Origin: Siderastrea siderea | Taxonomy: Eukaryota; Cnidaria; Anthozoa; Scleractinia; Rhizangiidae | Reading direction: 5' to 3' | DNA: 64,000 nt | Assembly: GCA_964030785.1 (NCBI GenBank) | Contig: OZ034978.1 | Location: forward strand, 454,001 to 518,000 | Shown: positions 1-13,200 of the stretch, piece after piece | How positions within the stretch are numbered: the first letter of the stretch is position 1 | Layout of the letters: every line of letters begins with the position of its first letter | Notes under the pieces: generated by a model | Databases searched by the model: none | Told to the model about the DNA's origin: nothing | What the model saw: the letters and a program-made list of their open reading frames with translations, nothing else | Position numbers and translations under genes: made by a program

Positions 1-968
1 CTTAGGAAGTCTTTTGTAATGAAATCAAAACAATTATATAATTTTTGGTTGATTTTCAGTTTGGACACACTATATTTAGGAGTGATCTAGGTATTTGTTA
101 TTACACCTGATCTAGGTGATCTAGGTGTTTGTTATTATTCCTTTTTTTTTTCATCGAGTTTGGCCTTGTGATTAACTTGTGTTGTCGTACGTTTAGATTC
201 CCTGACTGTGCAAATCTTTTGTTTTTGTTTCGCTTTGTTCTTAACACAAGCTAACACAAGAACAAACTGAAGCCGAGAAGCTGTTACCACTGCCTTAGTA
301 AAAATGACCTTGAGAAAAATCACCAGAGCAAATATTTTTAACATGAATCAATTGCAACTTGAACCAATGGCCTGGAAAAACAACTTGAATCAAAAGTATT
401 AGGAATCCAATTCGTACTGGCTTTCAAATCTACTCACATCTTCCCCTGAATCACTGATTTCTAGATGTGTGTGATCTGAATAAAATTTCCACCACTAGAT
501 AATCACCCTGTCACCTTCTCATTTCTGTTTTGGCAAGATTTTGACTTGTGAAATGAGTGGAATGATCTTCGTAGTGTGCAGCTACGCTCCACTATTGTGA
601 CACACTGGTATCGTGGGTTTGTACCCTTGAAATCCTTTTTTCAGGCAGTTTCTTAAATTATTACACACTGCGAAGATTATTCCTCTCATTTCATGTTAAT
701 ACCCCATTTTTTTATTGTGACATCTATTCAATTTCAATATCTTCTTTGTCCTCATCCTTTTCAATAATGTGTCTATCATCAGCGGCGCCCTCTTCGTCAC
801 ACTGGATCAGTCCCTCACAAGGATCCTCTTTCTCTTAAAAAGCTAAGCTATGTGAGTCCTTTAGCCAGTCTAGGTCTCAATGAATCAGTTGTTCTTCAGT
901 GCAGTCATTGCCTAGTGTTTGAGTGAGTTGTTAGTCAGCTGCTTGTCAAGCGTATTTATTCCAAGCTG
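1..968. other. AT-rich non-coding flank
   Basis: I see no supported gene here. Reading frames are short and interrupted. It could be intron or upstream sequence of the host gene whose 3' exons start at 4061, because that gene's 5' exons are not in view. Confidence 0.5.
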
Positions 969-1904
969 CTAGAATCCAGTCCACCAGCCTCTCTCTTGGA
1001 GGACCCCTCGTGTTACCATGTGTTGTAAACTCAAGAATGCCACTCGCCCTCCACTCGTCTCATTTTTCTGTGGCACTCTTCTTGAAAGTTTGCTCCATGA
1101 GACATCCGGTGCCTGTATGTATTTCGTGCAGCCACCAGGAATGGCGACATCATGAACCCTACTGATCCACAACTCCTCCTTGACCGTGTTTAGATGGCAG
1201 TGAAACGCTTCCCAGGACAAAGACTCTGTCCAGTTAATGTCAACGAGACCCCAGGATTGCATTAGTTCTTCATTCACCTAAGCATTTGTAGACGATGTAA
1301 TGAAACACGTTCCTGCATATTTTAAGCACTTAAGGTCAAGTCTTGTGTCCAATCCACGGGATTGAACAAGCCATGAGGGTCACTTTGCACTTCGCACCAG
1401 CTAAAACCATCATCGGGCTCAGCTTGGTTCCATCAGCTTTTGTGGCAAGGCAAACTGATATGCAGACTTTTATGGCCTGTGGTCTTCTCTTTAACTTTTT
1501 GCACCCTTTCATCCATTGCCACAATCATTCTAAGCCTTCTAAGATTCAAAATATACGAAATGAACTTGTCGATGACATGAATTGGCCCCTATTGTGCTTG
1601 TTTAATCTTCTTTCCAAAGTTTAAACCATTTCTAGCCATAAACTTCTCAAGCCAACCATCACATTGAGATCTTTACACTCAATGCTAGTGGCATTTTTTT
1701 TCTGCGTGCGCTGTCTTCGCCTTTGCCATAATTAGACAGGCACAGGAGGACCTGGGCACCGTTTTCAGTTGAAAACTGGTGACTGGACGCAACAATTTTT
1801 AAGAAGGTTTTGGACATAATGCCGATCAAACAGTTGAAATTGAGCGAAATAATTCTTCGAGGGCAGAATGTAGCGTTTTTCTCAAAGAGAAAGCTGAATG
1901 GCAA
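969..1904 (-). pseudogene. pogo/Tigger-type DDE transposase relic
   Basis: Three minus-strand frame pieces lie in the order expected for one transposase. The N-terminal piece (1904-1659) contains FSTENGAQVLLCLSNYG. The middle piece (1524-1336) contains VCLATKADGTKLSPMMVLAG, the stretch around the first catalytic Asp in pogo/CENP-B-like DDE transposases. The C-terminal piece (1277-969) contains VAIPGGCTKYIQAPDVSW, also typical of that group. Frameshifts and stops separate the pieces, so it cannot make a working enzyme. Terminal repeats were not found. The family call rests on motif recognition. Confidence 0.7.
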
Positions 1905-4060
1905 CTGTTATTAAATTTTTACGGGTTTTCATTTTTGCAGCATGTGTTTTGTTGCAGTTTCCAAAACAGGTTCGACAAAATTTATTCATAAACACTGTAT
2001 ACCTAATCGAAAAACTTTTTTGAAAATGAAAGAATTCATGTAGTTCATAAACCTAGTGGCTCAGGACTGTTTTACTCCAGCTTGTAAGAGCCCGCCTTTG
2101 ATAACCACTGGTTTTCTTCTTAACATTCTGGAGACTTGGAGGCCTTTCAATCTTCTGCGAGAACTTCGTCCAAGGGTTTACAGCCTCCTCTCTCAATTCT
2201 TTTCCTCTGACTGCCACAAGTTTAGGTCATGCCTTTCCTTTTGACCCCTGCACGCTTGAATTTGCTTTGGATTGAACATAAATTTAGGAGCTGCCGGACG
2301 ATTGCCATATACCTCAGTAACTTTAACTGCTTCAAACGTCAATCGCAAATCGTAAATCGTAAAATTTTTTCATTTATTACATCGTGAGCGGTTGCAATCT
2401 TGACCAGGAATCTCTCTGTAGTTTTAGTTATCCGAAACCTGTACTGATATAATGATATTGAGTTTGTTCAAAGTATAGTTACATTTGTTAGTCAAATACT
2501 TTACAAGGATATTTTCCCGGTGACTCTCTCAAGAAAAGTTTTACATTCAGGAAAGTGTTCATCGTTAGTAATCGCTGTGGTTGACTGCTAGCCAGATGAA
2601 GACTAGCAGAGATGAGCGGAAACGTTGCAATCTACAACTCAAGTGACTACATCCCGAGACAAACAATGGTACACGTCATTATTATGGCAGGATTGCAGAA
2701 ATTGTTGACTCGCTCGATTGCAAACCATCGCAAAGAGTTTTCACCTGATCGGATGGGATCGCAAATGATTGTCCAGACATGCGTCCACATCCTCCAGTCC
2801 CTGTCCCACTTAACTTACATCTTGTTTCACATTAAAGCTGCTTAACAGTGCCTTCATCTGTTGTCAATTTGAGTTGCCTCCTCTAACCATCTGCAACTGA
2901 TTTGCTTTTGAGGCAACAAACAATTTACAGGAACCAGCCACAGCGTTTAGTGCAACACGAGTGAATGAAATGTTGATTGTTTGCCCAAGCAAGGAGAAAC
3001 AGTGTTGCGGCCACTCAACAACGTCAACAATTAGCACTTGTGCCCCGGTCAAAACCATTTTTCTTTCATTCAGCATTGTTAAACTTGGCAAAATACACAT
3101 GTTTGGGAACCCTGTCAAATGATGTTAGATGATTTTGAGGCATGGTGAAGGATGTTGAACAAAGTTTGATTGCCATCAAACATTCATCCAACAAACTTGT
3201 ATTTAACAGTGTTGGATGATGTGAATCGAGTTAAATGAGTATCAAAGAAGGCGAATAAGTTGGTGTTAAAATTGCTTCTATATGCTGAGATTTGATAACA
3301 AAGAACAGGTCGACTAAACAGGACAAATTACTGAATTTTATTTGTTGGAGAAGTTATTTAAAAAGCTTGTGGGACGTGGGAGCAGCTCCCATCCCCTACC
3401 CCTCTCTATTGCGGCCAGCAGGTACGAGTGAGTCTGGGAGCAACTCCCAATCCCTACCCCTCCCCTCGGCTGCGAGGAGTGGGTCTGGGAGGAGGGTGAA
3501 AGCTTCTTAAAAAGAAAAGAGAACTTTTTCCGGGGTTCCCGCCAGCGTCCCTGTGTTCGGTTGGATTTCCCCATTGCCACACACCAATGACCAGTAATAT
3601 TCGCGTTCTGGTTCGGGAATATTAACTTGTTTCCCTTTCGATGGGAGGCCCATGATTGGGAACTTTGACACGGAATTTCCCTATCTATTAGGATCGACTA
3701 ACCCATGTCCAATTACTGTTCACATGGAACCTCTAAATAATGAAGGGCTTAGAGCATAATCGTCTTATGTTGGCAGCCAAACTAGGAAAATAAAACTCAG
3801 GACAATGTTTCTTGAATAAACTGGAGTCTACGTGCTAAATATGATGGAAAGCTAAGCAAACACGACAGACAACCCAAAATTTGACATAGGACAGTTATGC
3901 TACCAGTCCTTCTATTGGGTATCCAAGCACTCAAGATTAATAATACTATTTGGCATGCAGCCTCGTTCTTTGTCTTTTATTTGGAGTTGGGGGGGATCGG
4001 TAGCACGCTTGTGCTTGTTTTGCTGCTGTTTGATACTTACAGGAAGTTTGATGTTAATAG
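1905..4060. other. Non-coding, probably intronic, with low-order repeats
   Basis: No coding signal is convincing. At 3365-3500 two imperfect copies of a unit of about 60-70 bp occur, each starting near GGGAGCARCTCCCA and followed by CCCCTACCCCTC. Near 3170-3220 there are short inverted stretches around a CATCCAACA motif, typical of decayed MITEs. The in-frame stop (TAG, 4058-4060) directly before the first exon fits an intron-exon boundary. Confidence 0.4.
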
Positions 4061-4216
4061 CTGAATCAGTTGAGAACAGATTATGCTGCTCTTCAAGACA
4101 ATGCCATTCAGCAGCTGACACAGATGGATTCTGATGCCAGATTAACAGAAATGCGGGAACAACTTATGCAGATCAGAGCTGCCTCTGAAAGCACAGAAGA
4201 AAAGCTCAGAAGTGAG
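4061..4216 (+). CDS. Rabaptin-like gene, coiled-coil exon a
   Basis: 52 codons starting LNQLRTDYAALQD, followed by donor GTGAGA. The acceptor is ...TTAATAG. An in-frame stop directly upstream excludes a longer exon. Confidence 0.75.
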
Positions 4217-7200
4217 GTGAGAATTTGAACCTCTAATTTGAAGCTGGAAAGGACAGAGCTGAGTGCCTCTAAATTCAACTGTCAACTGTACATACAAATG
4301 TATATACAATTTTCTATTTGAAGGTGTCTTTCCTTAAAGATCGTGTCATGGCCGAACAAGTTGCTAAGGATAGTCTTGAAGCAATGCTACAGGGAGATGT
4401 GGATAACATGAGGACTGAACTTGGTTTGTAGACTATTAAAGTTATGACATAAACAACATACTATATGCACTCTGCTTAGCTCAGAAACGTTACGTTCCCT
4501 ACATTTGATGAAGCTATAGGCAGGAGAATATGTTCACCAAAGGGAAACCAAGTATCTTTTTCGTAAAGGTTGATTAAACTTGAGAAGTCTATTAAAGTAC
4601 TAATTTTTTATGCGTTTTTAAAAACTGCATCCGAACAATGGCGAAATCTGAGGGAACCCCGCCAAATGCAAGTAGTCAAATCCCACCAAATTGTGCGGGA
4701 TGCCAAGACTTACAAACTGTATACGTTTTCTGATTACAAATGCTATCAACTCGTGTACAACAAGCGGGTTATCGACCCCGTTGCTTTCAAAACCTATCCA
4801 TATGGCTACAAGGATGAATGTTGAAGTCGTCTGGCTATGACATGGCTCCCGGGGCCTGGAAACGAAAAAGGGATGCCCAGACCAGTCGCTTTTTTGTTGT
4901 TGTTGTTGTTGTTGTTTTCGTTTGTTCTTTGCCAGTGAATGTTTCACTTTATTGCAAAACAAAAATAGAGGAACGCGGCTATTGCTTTAAGCTGAATTGA
5001 TTTTGATTTAAGAGTGGAGGATAATGAAGTAGTATAAAAAGCAACTAATTAAAGAGGTGCATGGAACATTTTGTACCAATTCTGCTGAAACGTGTTCTTT
5101 GAACCTGTCACGATAGAAACTTGTTTTTCAAAATTGAATTTTGGCCGTTGCACGTATTCTCCAATACATGGAGAGATGTTTTTAAGTTTACAACAATAGA
5201 GGCTTAGTAAGATGTCATCTTTTTCTCCTCTAAAGCCTAAACATTCATGCATAACTAAAACGGGTGAGGCCGGTATAAGATGGGCTGAAACGGAGAAACC
5301 TTTCACACTTTCCTTTAGAAAAGGTTTTTTTTCCGAGCATTCCCAGAAAAGGTGAGTTAGTGTTTCCCGCTCTGTTTTCCACAAATGACAAAGAGCTGTA
5401 TGGAATATCGAATTTTGAAAAGAAAGGAATTGTTCGCTATACGTCTGTGAAGAAATTTGAACTGGAAATTCCTTAGTTTATTACTAATTGTGCGTAATCT
5501 TGGAAGTAAATAGATAGACGTCCAGTTCAAATCCTCCACGGCTTTAATTTACATTCCCTTGCCCATTTTTCCTGACTCCTTTGAGGGCGAGTAGTTTGTT
5601 ATTTATGAGAAATTTATAAGCTAATTTGGCCAGCTTAGTTGCTGCAATCAGCTTTTATACTGAAATCCCTTGATCTTTCTCACCTTGTGATTTTAATTCA
5701 AAGCCTTCATGGCGGACCTTTTGGCCGAAGCCACTCCATAGAATTCAAGGAAGGAAGCAGGAAAACAAAACTTCTCTTTAAAGTCTCTACAATTTATGAC
5801 CTCACAATCATCGTTCATAAGGTCTTTGATATTTTTTACTCCGGCTTTGGCCCAGTGCTTGTAGAAGACAGTTTTACCTGCAATTCGTATGAGTTATTCC
5901 ATTTCAGACTACCACTAAAGTCATGTTGGGAGTCAAAAGAATCTGTTGTTTAAGTCTGCCCAAATCTCTATAAGTTCTTGGATGTTAAGTTCTTTGATGT
6001 TAAGTTTCGTCGCATCTTTTTTACTAGTTCCCAAGAAAACCTTTTTAATCAATCCAAGAGCAGAATAGAACGCCATCGTGACGTCACTTTCTTCCCTGAT
6101 AAAGGCAACCTCCCAACTCCTTTTCTTTATTTTGAACACTCTTCAACATGGCGGAATGTGAATGTTTTCTACACTGCCTTTCGCCTGCTCCTCGCTTTTC
6201 CCGCGCAAAAGTTGGACTTTCAAGTAACGTCATTTTGATTTAAATCACATGACATGAAACAGAATTTTCACCAATCACGTGCCAACATTTTAATTGAAAG
6301 CTCGCCTATTATTACAGGATCGATGACATCATTTGCATAAATTTGTACCAAATGAGTTTATACCACTGCTAATGTTTAACGTATGCAGTAAAGTTTCGTG
6401 CTTAGAAGCTTCTTTGTTCACAAGATGCAGTGTGAATTATCGTGTCCATAATCCACCGGAAAAGTTTCTGGCCCTTTCGAGACGTGTACGTCTGTTGCGT
6501 GATCGTAAAACACTCAGTAAATATCTGGACTTAAAAGGTGATATCTGTGTGGGTACGGTGAGTTTGCGATTCTCACGTAATAAATAAATGTTCTCACTTT
6601 CCCTGTCTTCTGATGTGCTTCAATCTGAAATATTCCACACGTTTGAGGGGGATTTTGCATTTCAGTTGTAGCCCTCGTGAGTCTTACTCTCAATAGCCAA
6701 CCAGATAACAAAACGTGACTTCAGAGACTCATGTTCCACTCGAAATGCTTACACAAATTATTAATTAGCTACTCTTGTTGTACTGTGATTTTTGGCTACC
6801 TGATTTCATTCGAATGGGCTGCCTTATTCGAAGTAATTACGTGCTAGTCACTCTATAGAAGTTGTGATGTAGATATTACAGAAATTAACTTATTTAATTT
6901 GTAACAATTTTATTTTGTTTTCATTTTAAGATAAACTAAAAGCAGAGCTAGGGAAAGAAACAACTGCTAAAGAAGAGGTAATGGTACATTCCATTCAGTT
7001 GTCATTTCTTTGTTGTTTGTTTCACCTGATTGTCGGCAAATTTATTTTCAGACTGAGTCTCAGTTAAGAAAGTCAGCTCAGTTAGTAAAGAATGCAGAAG
7101 ACAAGTCAAAACAAGTCATCATTGCACTAAGGGGTCAGCTGGATGAGGCTAATGATGAAAAGGTACCATTACTATCGTGTGCAGGTCAGTAAATCAGACC

Positions 7201-10200
7201 TAAGCTAACTGATGGTGTTATTGCAGACTAAGGCCGAAGACGAAAATAGGCAGTTAAAGAACCAGTTACAGTCCATGACGGAACAGCTCAACCAAAGTGA
7301 AACTGTGCAGAGAGATTTTGTACGTCTGTCTCAGTCGCTGCAGGTAATTGTCCTAGCCACTGTCGGGTACAATTTCATGACATAATAATTATGTTTGAAT
7401 TCTTCGAAGTGTGAATCAGTGTGCCCAGAGTGATGGTAATTATCTGTGTTTTGAATGTCTGGTTTATTCTTAGGACACTTACCAAACTTTTTGATAATTT
7501 ATAACGAACATAAAAAATAAAACTACATCCAAGTGGTCACTCACTTATGGTGTTTTTAATAGGGTGGTTAAAAATGTTTTTACACAGCACCAGATAGGCG
7601 GCCCCTACTCGAGTCTACACAGACTCTTTTAGGTTCAAAATTAACTTTAAATTCATTGATCTTTTCTTTCTTCTCTTTTATTTTCATGAAAATATATTGA
7701 AATACTCTATGGACTCTTCCACTACAACACTCTGGCCCCGGTTGTTCAAAGAGCAGATAACTATATCCACTGGATAAATCAATATCCAGTGGATAGTGTA
7801 CTCTGTTTTGTTATCATTTATCCACTGGATAGCAATTTATCCGGTGGATAGCATTATCCACCCTTTGAACAACTGGGCCCAGGTGGCGTTTTTAGATTGG
7901 GTAAGGACGGAGCTGGACAAAAATCATGTTTTAGGTGAATTTCCGCCTTAAGGTGACTTGTGAAATAAAAAACGAATCAAGTTAAAGGATTACATAAAGT
8001 CATGGGTAGAAAACAATTCTTAGGCATTTGGGTAAATTCTGAGGCTGAACGACGATAAACTAGTCAGTATACATTAATAAAAACATATCAAACGAGACCA
8101 CGCCTCATAAAAGTGACAAATTATCGCCCAACGGACGAGGTCTCGCGGTTGTTGATGTTTGTTGGTTTGTTTGTTTGTTGTTTGTTTGAAAGGAAAAGAT
8201 TTTTCACATTGTTTTCTGTATTAAAGGACCGTTTGGTGTTCCTGGGGTGGTTAACGCTTGTTACTTTCTCTGTGGTCATAACGTAAAGCTTAAAACAATC
8301 TTGCTAACTTGTTTTGCAAGAAATATGCAGCACCGAAAACAAAATCAAGGGGGAAAAAAGGCGAAGAAATTCCAATTCATCTCGCGACGTCTGCAAGGCA
8401 TCATACAAGAGTATTATGTAATCAAAAGCAGAAATTCATAACTCAATGTGTTTGCATGTTATCGAAAACAAGTTATTTTCTCTAAATGTCGCTCTGATAT
8501 TGAATATTACTGAGCGTGAAATCGTTGTTGAACTACACAGACGACACACATTTTTATTCCAACCAGCAGGAGCCCACGGAGACCAGCCCAATGATACAGT
8601 GACAGAGGCGGCGGAGCATTTTGAAACGTGGGAGGGCTCATCGTACACCAAGCCAAGCGCATACCCATACTCAAATTTCCCAAAATGTCTTTTGGCGCAA
8701 GCAAACCTCTTTGCCATCTTAACATTGCCCAGTGCGTCCGTAATCGATTTGTGACAATGCATAAGTAGGCAGTTGTTCAGACGATCCTGCTTCATGGTGC
8801 CTCTTAGGAAGTTCTTGAGTCGTCAGAGGGCAGCGTAACCTGACGTACTTCAGGCAGCACAGTTCTTACTGAATCATGTACGAGGTCGCCGCAGTCTATG
8901 TCAGTTTCAAAGCAAGACCTTTGCAGCTCTTCCAAATACTCGCTGAAGTCGTCGCTGTTTGCTGCGTCCACAAGAAGTTTCTCCACCTTAACTTGACTTG
9001 GTTGAATCGGCTTTCTAATTACGTTTTAACTGTGCTGCAGGCTTTATAGTATTGCATCCTATAGTAATCCTGAGGACATTCAAACCGATGAGGAGGAGCT
9101 CCGTCATCAAGCCTGGCAGAGGCTCTCCCGTATCGTGGCAGCACTGGTTCGCCAGACTTACCCTCTGAAAAGGAGACACGTGATTCGTAAAATTTATTGA
9201 ACTCTGCCTCTCTGCGTAGTCGTGTATAGTGATTCTTGGCTAGATTTGCAGCGGTAATAGCTTCTTGCAGAGTCGTATCTTTCCCCTGCAGTGCCCTAGA
9301 AAGTTGTTCTGTAGCTCCAAACAGAAGATAGCGAAGTTTAAGACCAAACACAGAGTCAAATATATAGAGGCTTGATAACACTCCGTTTGCCCTCTGTCAG
9401 TACTCGTCATGTGTGGTATCGCTTATTTCTTCCATTGTCTGCTGAAGTACAACGTAGTCTTCAAGAACAGCATTGAATGCTGCCGGAGTTGTTCCAAAAA
9501 AAGTCCTACAACATATTATTTCGCCAAGCGTGATCCTGATGAAACGATTTGTGAAAAGATCACGAGACTGGATATTCTGCCAAACCAATTTTGTGCTGCG
9601 CTAGCGATATTTCGCTACCGAAACGTGGGGGCTGAGCCCCCCTACATTTTCGTTTGGGGTGGCGGGGGCTACAGCCCCCCTGCCACCCCTGCTCCGCCGC
9701 CTCTGAGTGAAGTTCCTGTCTTGGGAATACCGAAGATCTTTCGAACATCAACAAATCAACACAAAAGCTCACGGGAATAACCACAGGAATGTGCTTAAAT
9801 CCATCACAACATCTCGTATAATAACTCCGAGCCTGAAAGATTGTCCCCAAAATTGTATTATAATGCCCGAGGCTGAAAGATTGCCCTCAAAATTTCACAG
9901 TTGCCCTCGAAGCTTTGCTTCTCAGCCAACTGTTCATTTTTCGGACAATCTTTCAGCCTCGGGCATTATCCTCCGATAAGTTAGCCGCTGGAAGGGGTAT
10001 ATTTACTAATTGACTATAGGACCCGCGAGATAAAAAACGTCTCCCACAGTTGTCCCACAAGGAAGGAAACAAGCCTTTGGCTTTGGCCTTCCTGCAAAGA
10101 CATGGTTCTTGTCAATTCTGGCTCACTGAGAGCGAAAGGCAGCAGAGATTGGGGGCTCAATTTGGTCAAAGTGAAATAAAATAGATTATATTAAGGGTTT

Positions 10201-13200
10201 AAGGCTTTAAACCAAAAATGGTAACAAATACACCTAAGGTAAAAAAGGTGGAAAATTAAGCCTGATTAAATGCTCTCCGTGCCACTCGCATCTTTTAGAT
10301 TTGAGGGACTATGTCAACTATTTTAAGTATCATTTGCCAAACGGATTTGCCAGACACATTTGCTTCAACGGATTTCTTAAAATACTGGTCCAGTGTTATT
10401 GCTATTAAGGTGCATGGAAACTGTTGATTATTGTGTTTGACTACTGATAGACAGGAGCTGACATAGTGAATACTTGCTAAAAGACGTTTCAGCTAATGCT
10501 TAAGACTTTATCAGTTTGAAAAAAAATTGTTATTACACGTGATTTGAAATTGAAACAGATTCCAACTAGAAAACGTCTAGCCGACTGTTCCCATTAAGTC
10601 CCAAAAAAAATCGATGAAACCCGGCATAGTCAATCGAACTTTCGGAAATCGAACTCAATCGAATTCAATCGAACTGAATCCGTGGATTGAGTTCGATTGA
10701 TTCCGGCAATCGAACGAAATCGAACACCAAACTTTGTGTGAGTTCGATTTCCGAACCAATCGAATTTAATCGAACAAATCGAACCCAGTCGAACTCAATC
10801 CATTGGATTGTGTTCGATTGAATTCGGCTATCGAACTGAATCGAACACAGTCCAATGGATTGCGTTCGATTGTGTTCGGTGAACCAATTCGCTTGGACAA
10901 AGGTCATGTTATGTGGTCTGACTGCCCGCTTGGTTACTGTACGCAAGCTCTGGTGAACCTACATACAAGGCAAGCCCATTGAAAACACGTTTTTCTCGTC
11001 CTTTTTTAATGATAATTCACTAACAAAAAGTAACTGTCCACGGCAGTAAAAAGAACAGATCAGAACAAAGCTGTCATTATTCCCGCGTTTTACCGTATTC
11101 TGGAACTACGGGACCGTTTTCATTGTAAGTTAACGCGCTCATTTACAACTCGAAAAGCACGGCCTTTCTCGCCTATTTTCTTTAAAACTTTGAACTCTTC
11201 GTCCTTCTTCACGTCAAAGCGGCACTCTTGGTAGCCTTTTACTACGCATTTAAAGCTAACAACCCACAACGCTCGCATCCGAAGCCATTTCTGCGGGAAT
11301 TGTGCGGTTACGAAAAACACGTGTTATACTGAAGTAACTCGAGCCTCCAAAACCTTGTTATTGACTTTCAACACCAGTTTTACAAAAATCAAGAGTTCGG
11401 AAATCGAACGTTCGATCGAGTTCGATTGTCCACTTTTTTGTGTGTGAGTTCGATTGAGTTCAATTGAAATGCAGTTCGATTGGGTTCGACTGACTTTGCC
11501 GGGATGAAAAGCGATTGTGGCTCGTTCTTCCTTTGAACATTTGCGGGTTGCAATGAATGGGTTACATAACGTCACGTAAGATTATCTAAATTGGATTTGC
11601 AATAGCGGATAAATAGTGCACCACCATAATTCCCATCGATAAATAAATAAGCTTTACATGTAAAAAGTAAAGCTGCTTAATGAAGTAGATAAAATGTTAA
11701 CCTGGTGTTGTATTTTGTCCTCCTGTGAAGGTTTAGTGCCTTTGGAGAGGTTTTTAATCTTCTACCCTAACAGGTTGGATAATGGAGCCAGATTTGTCAT
11801 CGAACCTGCCTCGAAAACGGCTCCAACATTCACGCGAAAAAAGCACGCACTTACATTTTGACTCGCCGAGCTTGCAAAGTAGTGCCTTATGTTCTCCTTC
11901 CTGAAATCCAATGGAGTATTCCTTGATTCTTCCCTGCATTACACGATCGAAAAGATCGAACACAAATTCGAAAACCGCCATCATTTATCTGCGACTGTAG
12001 CCTGTTCCAGGCGTTCATATAGTGGAGCGCGAGCGGAAAATATCTGAACGCCTGGAACAGGCTACTGTGACCGGGGAAAGTTGCTCAGCTCGACCGTTAA
12101 AGCCTTGGTCGTCACTGGGAACGAGCGGCAAATGGGGAGGGCATGATATTTCTCACAAATCATGCCCTCTCCCGTGGTCAATATGAAGAGATGTATGTTC
12201 AGTTCAAATTCAGTGCTTCGTTGGCTGGAAAGGTAGGACAGAGTTCTTGGTCAGGTTTTTCAGCTTCTTCTCCTGGGTCGTATTGGATTTTTCGCTACTT
12301 TCGTTTCGTTGCAAGCAACAGATTTGTGAAGAGTGTAGTCATCAATGCTGCTAAGAACGCTGGAGAAGTGTCTTTTCATTCTGTGTCTGAGAATTAGCTT
12401 GCGATGCACACTGGATCGTCTGTTGATGGCATTTCTGGGATGTCTTGAGCACGCTTGTCTTCCGTTATTTAAAACCCAATGTATCGTAATCTTATGTAAC
12501 ATACTTATTGTAAGCTGCACTCATGCATATAATTTAACACTGATTTTCAGTTCTGTTACACTGACGGATGTACCATCGAGACATGTCTGTAAAATTAAAA
12601 AAATATTTTGTTTTTGAAAATTTCTGTACTGTTGCTGCTGTTGCGACAATTTGGACTGCTTTTTCTCTTTAGTGGAATTCAGGTAATTTATCAACAACGA
12701 GGGCGAGTGTTTCATCAGGGTATCCAAACACCGAGAAACTGATGAATGCGGCCGAGTGCTTTTATTGTTTCGAGGTGTTTGGATACCCTGATGAAACACG
12801 AAGCTCGAGTTGTTGATATGACTTCTTAGTCGCGCATAATAAACAATACATAATCAACACTTTACTGACAAGCAAAATTTCTTTGCTTTTTGTTAGCAAA
12901 AGCTCGTGACTTAAGCGCATGCCGGTAAAAATGCCACGTTTCTTCGCAAACCATTTATGGCAATACTTATATTTGCATTGCCATCCTTTTCAATCGTGCG
13001 ACAACTACCTTTGCAATCGTCCTGTTTCGTCTGCCTAAAAGTTGTAGAGACAAAAATCCTTACTGGCGCCCTGTGCAGGCCTAAAAGTAAACGTCACGAA
13101 GGTAAGTCAGGAAGCGGCAAGTGAAGCGAGTAATAAAATTTGCTGTTATGAAGCCGAGAAGCGCATGAATTCAAAGATTGCCTTCACCGAGTCCGAAGAC

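Noticed and set aside
10619..10946. Coding frame with repeated IQFDSRIQSN-like residues
   Set aside because: It is a translation of degenerate ATCGAA words in a transposon end.
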